Shown: positions 1 through 7,519 of the stretch, in pieces
Layout: every line of letters starts with the position of its first letter
Numbering within the stretch: the stretch's first letter is position 1
DNA from: an uncultured Sulfuricurvum sp.
Lineage (GTDB): Bacteria > Campylobacterota > Campylobacteria > Campylobacterales > Sulfurimonadaceae
Assembly (NCBI RefSeq): GCF_937936435.1
Contig: NZ_CALDDG010000112.1
Coordinates: 1-33,777, forward strand
Direction: 5' to 3'
DNA length: 33,777 nucleotides
Notes under the pieces: generated by a model
The model's input: only the letters and a program-made list of their open reading frames with translations
Database searches by the model: none
Told to the model about the DNA's origin: nothing
Translations under genes and position numbers: made by a program

Positions 1-738
1 GGTTTCGGCAATCACCGATTCGAGTCTCGGAATCGACAATACCGTCGATTGGTACGCGTCTTCCGCTTCATTGGCATCGCGTTTGAGCTTCAGGAAATCA
101 ACCTTTGATCGAACCCCTTTTTCAACCATCGGAGCGGTCATCCGTACCTCTTCGTTGATCATGTTCAACGAATCCCGCAGATGTTCGCGTCTCGATTTAG
201 CTTCAGAGAGTTCCTGGCGGTTTTGAGTCAACTTTTCGCGTAAACCGGCAATCTTTGCCTGTAGATTTTGACGGTTTGTGTAAAAAAGGTTTTGTTCGTT
301 CACCATATACGCACTTTCACCGCCACTAAACGCTCCTCCGGTCGCTTCGGCTTTCAGACGGGCCGCTTTGGCTTTGAGGGCGTCGACGTTAAGCTGATTC
401 GATTCCAAAGAGGAGAACGATTTTTCGTTTTTGACTTTGATCAAAGGTTGATTGGCTTTGACTGATTGCCCCTCTTCGATCATGATTTTCTCGATGATTC
501 CCCCCTCGAGATGTTGAATGATCTTGTTTTGTCCACTGGCGACGACGCTTCCGTTACCGCGCGAAATTTCGTCTACTTTTGCAAAAGCCGCCCAAATAAT
601 GAAGATGAAAAAGGCTGCCAGCCATGCATACAAAACGATACGCAGACGGCGCGGATTACTTGTCAATACGGCAGCACTGAGCGAATGAATATACTCGTAA
701 TCTTTCGGAGTCAGAGGTTTGTTCGGCAGCTTATGCAT
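1..738 (-). CDS. Type I secretion periplasmic adaptor, HlyD/LapC family (C-terminus cut by window edge)
   Basis: This is the N-terminal 246 residues of a membrane fusion protein that bridges the inner-membrane ABC exporter to a TolC-type outer membrane channel. Translation of the minus strand gives a short cytoplasmic N-terminus, one transmembrane helix at about residues 33-53, then the family hallmark ASGQNKIIQHLEGGII at about 68-82, where the lipoyl-like half-motif begins. From about 110 onward the chain is rich in Lys, Glu, Ala and Leu and should form the periplasmic coiled-coil hairpin. The frame is open to position 1, so the second lipoyl half and beta-barrel lie outside the window. The ATG at 736-738 overlaps the last 8 bases of the upstream ABC exporter gene, so the two are translationally linked. 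Family assignment is firm; the exported substrate is not visible. Confidence 0.9.
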   Translation of the reverse strand, partial: MHKLPNKPLTPKDYEYIHSLSAAVLTSNPRRLRIVLYAWLAAFFIFIIWAAFAKVDEISRGNGSVVASGQNKIIQHLEGGIIEKIMIEEGQSVKANQPLIKVKNEKSFSSLESNQLNVDALKAKAARLKAEATGGAFSGGESAYMVNEQNLFYTNRQNLQAKIAGLREKLTQNRQELSEAKSRREHLRDSLNMINEEVRMTAPMVEKGVRSKVDFLKLKRDANEAEDAYQSTVLSIPRLESVIAET

Positions 739-2872
739 GGTTTCCTCCCGATAAGAGTTTCAAGACCTGATCGCGTTCTCCGTCATGGATCAAAGCTCCC
801 TCATGCATCACCATCAACCGTTCAGTTACGGCAAGCATCGAAAGTTTCTGCGTTACCATCAGCATCGTTTTCCCCTCCAGAATCGGCTGGAGATTTTTCA
901 TCAAGTTCTGTTCGCTTGTCTGATCCATCGCATTGCTCGGCTCATCAAAGAGTAAAATTTCAGGATCTTCGACCAATGCCCGGGCGATTCCGACACTCTG
1001 GCGCTGTCCGCCCGATAGTCCCATTCCCCTCTCCGCAACGGCCATCTCATATCCTCGGGGATGGTTTCGGACAAATTCGTCGGTCCCGCTGATTACCGCG
1101 GCACGAAACATCAGATCATCGTCGTAACGCCGCGAACGGCATAAAATATTGTCTTTGATCGTCCCCCGAAAGAGATGGACGTCTTGCGGTACGTATCCGA
1201 TCGCACGGCGCAAATCGGCCGGATCGATTTGCGCGATATCCAGCCCGTCGATCAAGATCGATCCGCTTTGGGGCTGATACAATCCCAGAATCAATTTTTC
1301 GATCGTACTTTTACCCGATCCCATCCGTCCGACGATTCCAACATGTTCTCCCGCTTTTATGGCAAACGACACATTTTTCAATGCGGGAACATCCTCGTCG
1401 GGATAGGTGAAGCTCACCTCTTTAAATTCGATATTTCCGGTAAATGCCGGACGTTGAACGAATTGTTTTCCGTGCGGACGCTCTTCGGGACGGGAGATGA
1501 TTTCGTTGAGCATGTCGTAAGAGGTTTTGGCATCTTCGTAGTTCGTAATCAGCGCCGCCGCCTGCCCCATAGGTGCCAGTACGCGGGAGGTCAGAATCAC
1601 TACCGCGATCAGTCCCCCCATCGTCAATTCCGCTTCCTGGATCTTATAGACCCCGAACACTACGACCAATACCGAAGTGAGCTGAATCAACAATCCCGTT
1701 ACAGTCGGTATCGAACTGGAGATCAGTTTGGAGCGGAGATTTTTTTCGGCGATTTCCCCGTTGCTCTCTTCCCAGTCGTACTGTACTTTTCCCGCCATGC
1801 TCATCGTCTTGACCGTTTCGATGTTTTGCAGACTCTCGATGAGAATCGCGCTCTTTTTCGCACTGGCCTCATGGGCACTCTCGATGCTCGCTTGGAGCGG
1901 ACGGCGGATAAAAAGGGCATATCCGACGATTATCATGACCGTAACGATTGGGATAAAAACCAGCATCCCGCCCAAATAGCCGATGACAAAAAGAAAAATA
2001 ATCGCAAACGGAATATCCACTACCGCCGTAATCGTCGCATTGGTAAAAAACGAGCGGATGGAGTCGAAATCGCGGATATTGTTGGCAAACGATCCGACCG
2101 ATTTGGAGTGTGCCGCCATACGCATATCGATCACTTTTTGGAAAATAATCGACGACATGATGATGTCGCTTTTTTTAGCCGCATTCTCGATCATGTACGT
2201 ACGGGTAAATTTTAAAAACGTGTCCAGCGCATAGACGATGACGACACCGATCGTGAAAACCCATAGGGTTTCGATCGCATTGTTCGGGATCACCCGGTCA
2301 TACACGTTCATCGTAAACAGCGGTGTCGCCAGTACGAGCAGATTTACCAGCAGTGTCGCCCATAGTACGTCGGTATATATTTGTTTCGAAAGACGCAGCG
2401 TCCCCCAAAACCAATGTTTATGGGCAATATGGAGGGTGCGCTTGTTCTCTTCCGAATAGGTATATGCTTTTTTCAGCATATACGCGTATCCCAGATACTC
2501 CGACTCCAGAGTATCCATCTCGATCCACTCTTCGGAGACGACCTCTCCCGGATAGATGACTTTCGCTTTTTTACCCTCTTTGTCTATTGCTTCGAGTATA
2601 AGTGCGTTCTCTCCACTCATAACCAAAATAACAGGTAACTGCAACGCCAGCATATCTCCGATAGAGCGTTCGATCAATGTCGTTTTCAGTCCGGCCCGTT
2701 CGGCGGCACGTGAAAAAAGGGATTTCGAGGAGTTGCGGGAGAAGAGAAACTCCTCCTCTTTGTAATCCAGAGGCAGACCGTCGCTGAGTGCTTCGGCGCT
2801 GAAAGGTTTGTGATAGAGCGCGGTATAGGTAACCAGCGCTTCGAGTAAGGCGTCATTGCGGTGTGCGGACAT
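731..2872 (-). CDS. Type I secretion ABC exporter with degenerate peptidase (C39-like) domain, LapB-like
   Basis: A 713-residue inner-membrane permease/ATPase that would power one-step export of a large protein, typically an RTX adhesin, through the adjacent adaptor and TolC-like channel. Residues 1-130 resemble a C39-like domain but contain no cysteine at all, so the domain cannot cleave a leader and should only bind substrate. Transmembrane segments lie at about 165-325 and 385-445. The nucleotide-binding domain has Walker A GRMGSGKST at 515-523, the signature LSGGQ at 619-623 and Walker B ILLFDEP at 639-645. The H-loop position reads V-T-Q675 rather than the usual V/T-H, which is odd because this His normally contacts the ATP gamma-phosphate. 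It lies 4 bases downstream of the OmpA-like gene and overlaps the adaptor gene by 8 bases, so it is one operon. Confidence 0.93.
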   Translation of the reverse strand: MSAHRNDALLEALVTYTALYHKPFSAEALSDGLPLDYKEEEFLFSRNSSKSLFSRAAERAGLKTTLIERSIGDMLALQLPVILVMSGENALILEAIDKEGKKAKVIYPGEVVSEEWIEMDTLESEYLGYAYMLKKAYTYSEENKRTLHIAHKHWFWGTLRLSKQIYTDVLWATLLVNLLVLATPLFTMNVYDRVIPNNAIETLWVFTIGVVIVYALDTFLKFTRTYMIENAAKKSDIIMSSIIFQKVIDMRMAAHSKSVGSFANNIRDFDSIRSFFTNATITAVVDIPFAIIFLFVIGYLGGMLVFIPIVTVMIIVGYALFIRRPLQASIESAHEASAKKSAILIESLQNIETVKTMSMAGKVQYDWEESNGEIAEKNLRSKLISSSIPTVTGLLIQLTSVLVVVFGVYKIQEAELTMGGLIAVVILTSRVLAPMGQAAALITNYEDAKTSYDMLNEIISRPEERPHGKQFVQRPAFTGNIEFKEVSFTYPDEDVPALKNVSFAIKAGEHVGIVGRMGSGKSTIEKLILGLYQPQSGSILIDGLDIAQIDPADLRRAIGYVPQDVHLFRGTIKDNILCRSRRYDDDLMFRAAVISGTDEFVRNHPRGYEMAVAERGMGLSGGQRQSVGIARALVEDPEILLFDEPSNAMDQTSEQNLMKNLQPILEGKTMLMVTQKLSMLAVTERLMVMHEGALIHDGERDQVLKLLSGGNHA

Positions 2873-2876
2873 CGTT

Positions 2877-3938
2877 TTATTTTCCCGAGTTCATGTACAT
2901 TTTAACTTCGGTACGCCGGTTTTGCGCCCGTCCCTCTTCGTCATCGTTAGAGGCGACAGGAGCGTTTTCTCCCATTCCGCTTGAGGAGATCCGCTCCGGT
3001 GCGATTGCATCGCCGATCAACACACTCTCCAATGCCTTCGCCCGTCTGAGCGAAAGGGACTGATTGCTGCTTTCGCTTCCGACATTGTCGGTATGACCGA
3101 CGATCTCGATGCGATACATCGGATAATCGTGCATAAAACGCTTCAATTCGTCGATTTGCGCCGACGAACTTTCCGGAATCACCGCCGAAGCGGTAGGGAA
3201 ATTGATATGAAGCGTTACCTCCCTCGGGCAGCCGTTCTCGTCTACCGTGTACCCTTTAGGGGTATCGGGACACTTGTCGTTTGCGTCGATAACTCCGTCG
3301 CCGTCGCTGTCGGTTTCGACTTTCGGTTTCGGAGCGGGAATAGTTTTAGGCACTGCTTTCGGAGCCGGTTTTTCGACTTTAGGCGCATACAGCGTCACCA
3401 TGACACGATAATTCAATGCCCGCGCATTTTCGTCATTTTCGAGATAAAGCGGCTGCGATCCTTCACGGCATTCGGTTACGATGTTGCTCTCGGCAACATG
3501 ATGATCGATCATTTGTTTTTTGATTTCCGCGATCGCACGGTCACACACCGCACGGTTCTCTTCGGGATCGGAGACCGATTCCATCAGCGTGTTTTGCAAA
3601 GAGCCGAAAAAAGTGCTCTCCTGCGCCACTTCATGATTGATCTCTTTATCGCGCCGCGTATGCCCGATCACGCTGATCGTATAAGGGACTTTTGCCTCTA
3701 CATAACCGTTGATCGATTCGTACATCTTATCCATATCGGACGTTTCGGCGTTGATCGTTACCGGATTGCCCGGAGTATAATTAATCGCGTCATAACGGAT
3801 AATGCGTTCATACTCTCCGTAATAGAGCGTATTGTTTTTATCCGCATCGGCCACTTCTTTGATACCGTTATATCCATAATCGTATACACCTGCGTTGAGG
3901 GTTGAAAGCAATACAAGACTTAAAGCGATTGATTTCAT
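2877..3938 (-). CDS. OmpA-family protein with TSP3-like calcium motif, encoded in a type I secretion operon
   Basis: A 353-residue protein with a signal peptide (residues 1-16, ending LNA). The C-terminal domain (about 240-348) is a clear OmpA-like peptidoglycan-binding domain: IVGHTDNVGS at 279-288 and NRRTEV at 340-345 include the Asp and Arg that bind diaminopimelate. Before it sits a Pro/Lys-rich linker and a thrombospondin type 3-like repeat, DSDGDGVIDANDKCPD at 210-225. Residues about 60-185 look like a second, degenerate OmpA-type fold (SVIGHTRRD at 89-97, ending NYRVMVTLY), suggesting an internal duplication. The ATG overlaps the stop of the tolC-like gene by one base. The position matches OmpA-like partners (LapE-associated or LapF-like envelope anchors) found in adhesin secretion loci. 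It may tether the channel to peptidoglycan; that role is inference. Confidence 0.88.
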   Translation of the reverse strand: MKSIALSLVLLSTLNAGVYDYGYNGIKEVADADKNNTLYYGEYERIIRYDAINYTPGNPVTINAETSDMDKMYESINGYVEAKVPYTISVIGHTRRDKEINHEVAQESTFFGSLQNTLMESVSDPEENRAVCDRAIAEIKKQMIDHHVAESNIVTECREGSQPLYLENDENARALNYRVMVTLYAPKVEKPAPKAVPKTIPAPKPKVETDSDGDGVIDANDKCPDTPKGYTVDENGCPREVTLHINFPTASAVIPESSSAQIDELKRFMHDYPMYRIEIVGHTDNVGSESSNQSLSLRRAKALESVLIGDAIAPERISSSGMGENAPVASNDDEEGRAQNRRTEVKMYMNSGK

Positions 3939-5449
3939 TATTTGTTACCTCCGTTTGATTGGTTCTTAGCCGTTGCCGATTCGGATTTGAAATCGATTTG
4001 CGCCTGTTTCGTGCATCCGTAAGGCATGATAACGTCGCCCGGTTTGGAGTTGTCGCATAGATCGACGTTGTCCGGTATGCCGTCGTTATCCTGATCGAGT
4101 TTGACCGGAAGCAGATCGTTGATGATTTGTGCTTTTCCCGAATCCAAATTCACTTTGGAGGTATATTCGCTGATATCGCCTAACACCGCTACGACCATCA
4201 ACCCCATCGCATCGAGGATACGGTATCTGGCGTACAGTTCGTCATACTGGGCATTGATGATGTTTTGGCGTGATGCGATCAGATCGTTTTGGGCAGAGAG
4301 CAGATCGAGCATCGAACGACGCCCCATATCGAACTCGTCTTTATAGAGTTCCAGCGTCGTCTCGGAATATTTTTGGTAGTCGTATAAATCGACGAGCTGT
4401 TTTTCAAGATATTTATAAGCATTCCACGAGAACTCGATTCCCTCAAGCGCTTCACGCTTGGATTCGAGCATGATTTGCGTTTCTTGATTGATCGTGCTGA
4501 TCCCTTTTTGCTCCTCAGCACTATCAGCACCGCCGCGGAACAGATTGTAGTTGAGGACAAGACGGGCACGGAAACGGTCATCCGCCTGATCGAAACCGTT
4601 TGTATGGCTGACGTCGTTGTAAAACTGGCTCACTTCCAGATCGATCTTCGGATAATATCCCTTGATCCGTTCACGCATCAGCGACTGCGCCCCTTTCGTG
4701 TTGTAACGGCCTACGAGGATTGAGGGGTTGTTGTCTACCGCAATGGAAGCCGCCCGTTCAAACGACTCGGGCATCATCAGTTTCAAGTCCGGTTTTTCCA
4801 ACGTCATCGGATCGACATCGCGCCCCACCATGCGGCGAAATGTCGCGAGGGTATCGTGGTAATTATTCTCCTGAACCGTAAAATTCGATTTGGCCAAAGA
4901 GAGTGAAGAGTTGATTTTATTCATCTCCGATTTCGTCGTTAATCCGGCGTTATACAGATCGCGCACTTTATTGAACAAATCCGTATTAATATCGATGTTC
5001 TCTTTTGCCGTTCCCATAAGCTCTTTCGCACGCAAGACATTGAGATAGGCTCCGACGGTACGAAACGCGATGTCGTTCGTTTTTTCCAGGTAATTGTATG
5101 CCGCCGCCATGATACGTGCTTCTTGATAATCCACTTTATGACGGGTACCGAATCCGTTGAAGAGATTTTGGGTTAAAATCAACGAACTCTCGTAATTGGT
5201 ATATTCTAATGCCGGAGTTCGGATATGATCGTTCAGTTCACCCGCATGGTTGTATCCTGCGGATGCCCGTAAATCGAGCGAAGGAAGATACTCCGCCGTC
5301 GCAATTTTCAGATCCTGCTGTGTTGCTCTGAAGTTATTGAGGCGCTCTTTGATGATAGGGTGAGATCGAAGTGCTTCTTGCACACTCTCATCGAGTGTCA
5401 AAGCACTCAGGCTTCCTCCCAATAGTAATATCAGCCATAAACGCGACAT
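3938..5449 (-). CDS. TolC-family outer membrane channel with C-terminal TSP3-like extension
   Basis: A 503-residue outer membrane efflux protein that would be the exit duct of the type I secretion system. It starts with a signal peptide (residues 1-16, ending LSA) followed by the two repeated TolC/OEP halves: first helix pairs at about 20-210, second at about 225-420. The family signature of the second repeat, LSAQNDLIASRQNIINAQYDE, is readable near residue 385. Beyond the channel fold is an unusual tail at about 450-503 with DQDNDGIPDNVDLC (452-465), a thrombospondin type 3-like acidic loop, and a further Gly-Cys at 478-479. The same motif occurs in the next gene. The ATG has a good Shine-Dalgarno (AAGGAG, about 8 bases upstream). 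This is the first gene of the minus-strand secretion operon, with the MarR gene divergent. Confidence 0.93.
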   Translation of the reverse strand: MSRLWLILLLGGSLSALTLDESVQEALRSHPIIKERLNNFRATQQDLKIATAEYLPSLDLRASAGYNHAGELNDHIRTPALEYTNYESSLILTQNLFNGFGTRHKVDYQEARIMAAAYNYLEKTNDIAFRTVGAYLNVLRAKELMGTAKENIDINTDLFNKVRDLYNAGLTTKSEMNKINSSLSLAKSNFTVQENNYHDTLATFRRMVGRDVDPMTLEKPDLKLMMPESFERAASIAVDNNPSILVGRYNTKGAQSLMRERIKGYYPKIDLEVSQFYNDVSHTNGFDQADDRFRARLVLNYNLFRGGADSAEEQKGISTINQETQIMLESKREALEGIEFSWNAYKYLEKQLVDLYDYQKYSETTLELYKDEFDMGRRSMLDLLSAQNDLIASRQNIINAQYDELYARYRILDAMGLMVVAVLGDISEYTSKVNLDSGKAQIINDLLPVKLDQDNDGIPDNVDLCDNSKPGDVIMPYGCTKQAQIDFKSESATAKNQSNGGNK

Positions 5450-5552
5450 CTTTTTTCTCCTTTTTAGCGTTATTTTTTTACGAATTATGTAACTATAAAG
5501 GTCAAATGTGTGCGAAATGTATTAACAAAAACTTATAATAGTATTCACCTTT

Positions 5553-5583
5553 TTTAAAAACGCGATCTAGTCGCGTTTTTAAA
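5553..5583. promoter_or_regulatory. Perfect 13-bp-arm inverted repeat in divergent promoter region (candidate operator)
   Basis: TTTAAAAACGCGA, a 5-base centre TCTAG, then the exact reverse complement TCGCGTTTTTAAA. It sits 41 bases before the marR-like ATG and about 100 bases from the tolC-like start, between two divergent genes. A terminator is not expected there, so an operator bound by the neighbouring MarR protein is the simplest reading. The GC stem followed by T residues also resembles an intrinsic terminator or attenuator in the marR leader, which cannot be excluded. Confidence 0.5.
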
Positions 5584-5623
5584 GCTTTAAAAGTTTTAAA
5601 AGAAATTTGGATATTCTATAAGT

Positions 5624-6112
5624 ATGAATAAGGCTTATCTCGATAACGTACTCGACAACTCCGTTCACTTCTCGGAACATAGCTGTGCTTGGAAAATCAT
5701 TCTCCCTATGTTGCTGGTCGATAAATTCGTTTTGGACACATCTGACGCAAAACTTGCCAAACTGGGATTGCAGCGTTCCGACAGTGACGTCTTGGCTTCT
5801 CTTTTTTTCAACAACAATCTACTCTCGCCTACACAGTTATACGAAGCGATGCTGTTTTCGTCGGGAGGAATGACTAAAGTACTCAAACGGCTGGAAATGA
5901 AAGGGCTTATTTCGCGTATCCCTTCCACGGATGATCGCAGAAGTCTTTTGGTGAAGCTGGAAGAGAAAGGTGAAATTCTTATACGAAATGTTCTCTTTGA
6001 GATTGCCGAATATCAGTCTAAGCTGCTCAGCATCCTCGACGAAGAGGAAAAACGGGTCATTGAAAAAGCGTTCAAGAAATTGGCCTATGCTCTTCTCGTG
6101 GATGAGGCATAG
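5624..6112 (+). CDS. MarR-family transcriptional regulator
   Basis: A 162-residue winged-helix regulator. The core reads as a typical MarR fold: helix-turn-helix with recognition helix SSGGMTKVLKRLEMKGLI at about 79-96, followed by the wing with the conserved DDRRS at 103-107, then long C-terminal dimerisation helices. MarR proteins usually repress nearby transport or stress genes and are relieved by small phenolic or oxidised ligands or cysteine oxidation; there is a Cys at 21. It is divergent from the type I secretion operon and converges with the end of the RND efflux operon, so either could be its target. The large inverted repeat just upstream favours autoregulation and control of the secretion operon. 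The ATG start has only a weak A-rich Shine-Dalgarno. Family is confident; target is inference. Confidence 0.9.
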   Translation: MNKAYLDNVLDNSVHFSEHSCAWKIILPMLLVDKFVLDTSDAKLAKLGLQRSDSDVLASLFFNNNLLSPTQLYEAMLFSSGGMTKVLKRLEMKGLISRIPSTDDRRSLLVKLEEKGEILIRNVLFEIAEYQSKLLSILDEEEKRVIEKAFKKLAYALLVDEA

Positions 6113-6121
6113 GGATTGTAT

Positions 6122-7519
6122 TTACTCCGCTTGCGATTGCCAGCCGCCGCCTAGAGCTTTATATAAGGTAATTTGATTTGCAAGCTGCTGCACCTGCAAA
6201 CCGACAAGATTCACCTGAGCATCCAATTCTCCCCGTTTGGCGTCTAAAACATTCAAATAATCGACATATCCCGCGTCATAACGTATTTGAGACAAGCTTA
6301 GCAGTTTGACGTAGGCATCTATCCCCTCTTCCTGTGCCGTGATTTTAGCGTTGGAAGATTCGATCTTTTTTAAAGAATCGTACACCTCTTTGAAAGCATT
6401 TTTGACACTTTTGGCATATTGGATTTGCGCCGTTTCTTTTTTAGATTCGGTACTCTCGACCTGATTTTTAATCCGTCCGAAATCGAGTAAGGGGACATTT
6501 AAAGAAGGCCCTATACCCCATACTCCCGCAGAATTTTGCATGAGACGGTTTAGTTCCGAACTCTCCAAACCGATATTCCCGCTCAATGATATCGATGGAA
6601 AATAGGCAGCTTTGGCAACACCGATATTAGCATTCGCCGCACGAAGCATCTCTTCTGCCGAGCGGATATCCGGGCGTCTTTGCAGAAGATCGGAGGGGAT
6701 ACCGGCGGGAATCGAGAGAGGTTTCGGAAGTTCCGTAACCGTCGTGAATCCCATTTCGCCCATCTCTTTCGGAGTCCGCCCGACCAATAATGCCAATGCG
6801 TTTTCATTCAACGATTTTGACTCTTTGAGCCCTTCCAGCGAGAGCTTGGCATTGGCGTATAAGGTATGGGCCTGTTCCGCCGTCATCGGATCGATCTCTC
6901 CGAAACGGTGTTGACGCAGGCGATATTCATATCCCTCTTTAAATGCTTCGACGCTTTGTTCGGTTATCTCGATTTGGCGCTTGATCGCGACTAGATTGAA
7001 ATAAGCTTCTGCGACACTGCTTACCAACGTAATACGAACCGTATCCCGTTCCGCCTGTGTTGCCGTAAACTCTGACAAGGCGGCATTTTCCTGATTTTTC
7101 AGTTTTCCCCAAAAATCGATTTCATATCCCAGTGTCGCCGACAGACCATAGGTATTATAGATCATCCCTCCCATAGGAGAGAGCGATTCTTCGCTCGTTT
7201 TCTGGCGGGTGGCCGACGAGGAAGCATTCAAGGTCGGATAGCGTTGTGCTTCACTCAGACCCAACAGCGCTTTTGCCGTATTGACGTTGCTGATGGAGAG
7301 CTTCAAATCGTCGCTGTTACGGAGCGCTTCGTCGATCAGAGCATCGAGAGAGGGGTCTTGGTAGCGTTTCCACCACTCGGCCGTCACAATCTGTTCGGTT
7401 GTATTGGTGTCACCTTTCGCCGCTGGAAGTTCCGGCGTCTGGATCTGCAGATTCGGTGCCAGCGAACAACCGCCGATGCTCAAGGCTAGTGCCAATAATA
7501 AAGATATATTACGCTTCAT
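6122..7519 (-). CDS. RND efflux outer membrane lipoprotein, NodT/OprM family
   Basis: A 465-residue outer membrane channel for the RND pump encoded upstream. The N-terminus is a lipoprotein signal peptide with lipobox IGGC (Cys18), as in OprM and CusC. The mature protein has the two OEP repeats: the first contains the typical KLSISNVNTAKALLGLSEAQ-type stretch near 75-95 and GYEIDFWGKLKN near 131-142. The second contains LLQRRPDIRSAEEMLRAANA near 279-298 and the PLLDFGRI motif near 345. These are diagnostic of the NodT subfamily, distinct from the TolC-like protein at 3938-5449. Its start overlaps the pump gene by 11 bases, so it is translated from the same mRNA. It converges with the MarR gene, 9 bases apart, with no obvious terminator hairpin between them. 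Confidence 0.94.
   Translation of the reverse strand: MKRNISLLLALALSIGGCSLAPNLQIQTPELPAAKGDTNTTEQIVTAEWWKRYQDPSLDALIDEALRNSDDLKLSISNVNTAKALLGLSEAQRYPTLNASSSATRQKTSEESLSPMGGMIYNTYGLSATLGYEIDFWGKLKNQENAALSEFTATQAERDTVRITLVSSVAEAYFNLVAIKRQIEITEQSVEAFKEGYEYRLRQHRFGEIDPMTAEQAHTLYANAKLSLEGLKESKSLNENALALLVGRTPKEMGEMGFTTVTELPKPLSIPAGIPSDLLQRRPDIRSAEEMLRAANANIGVAKAAYFPSISLSGNIGLESSELNRLMQNSAGVWGIGPSLNVPLLDFGRIKNQVESTESKKETAQIQYAKSVKNAFKEVYDSLKKIESSNAKITAQEEGIDAYVKLLSLSQIRYDAGYVDYLNVLDAKRGELDAQVNLVGLQVQQLANQITLYKALGGGWQSQAE

Noticed and set aside
1175..2215. 346-residue plus-strand open frame
   Set aside because: Antisense to the well-supported ABC exporter; Arg/Asp/His-rich with no recognisable motif.
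3938..5449. TolC-like protein as part of the RND efflux system
   Set aside because: The RND operon has its own NodT-type outer membrane lipoprotein, and this gene heads an operon with a LapB-like exporter and HlyD-like adaptor.
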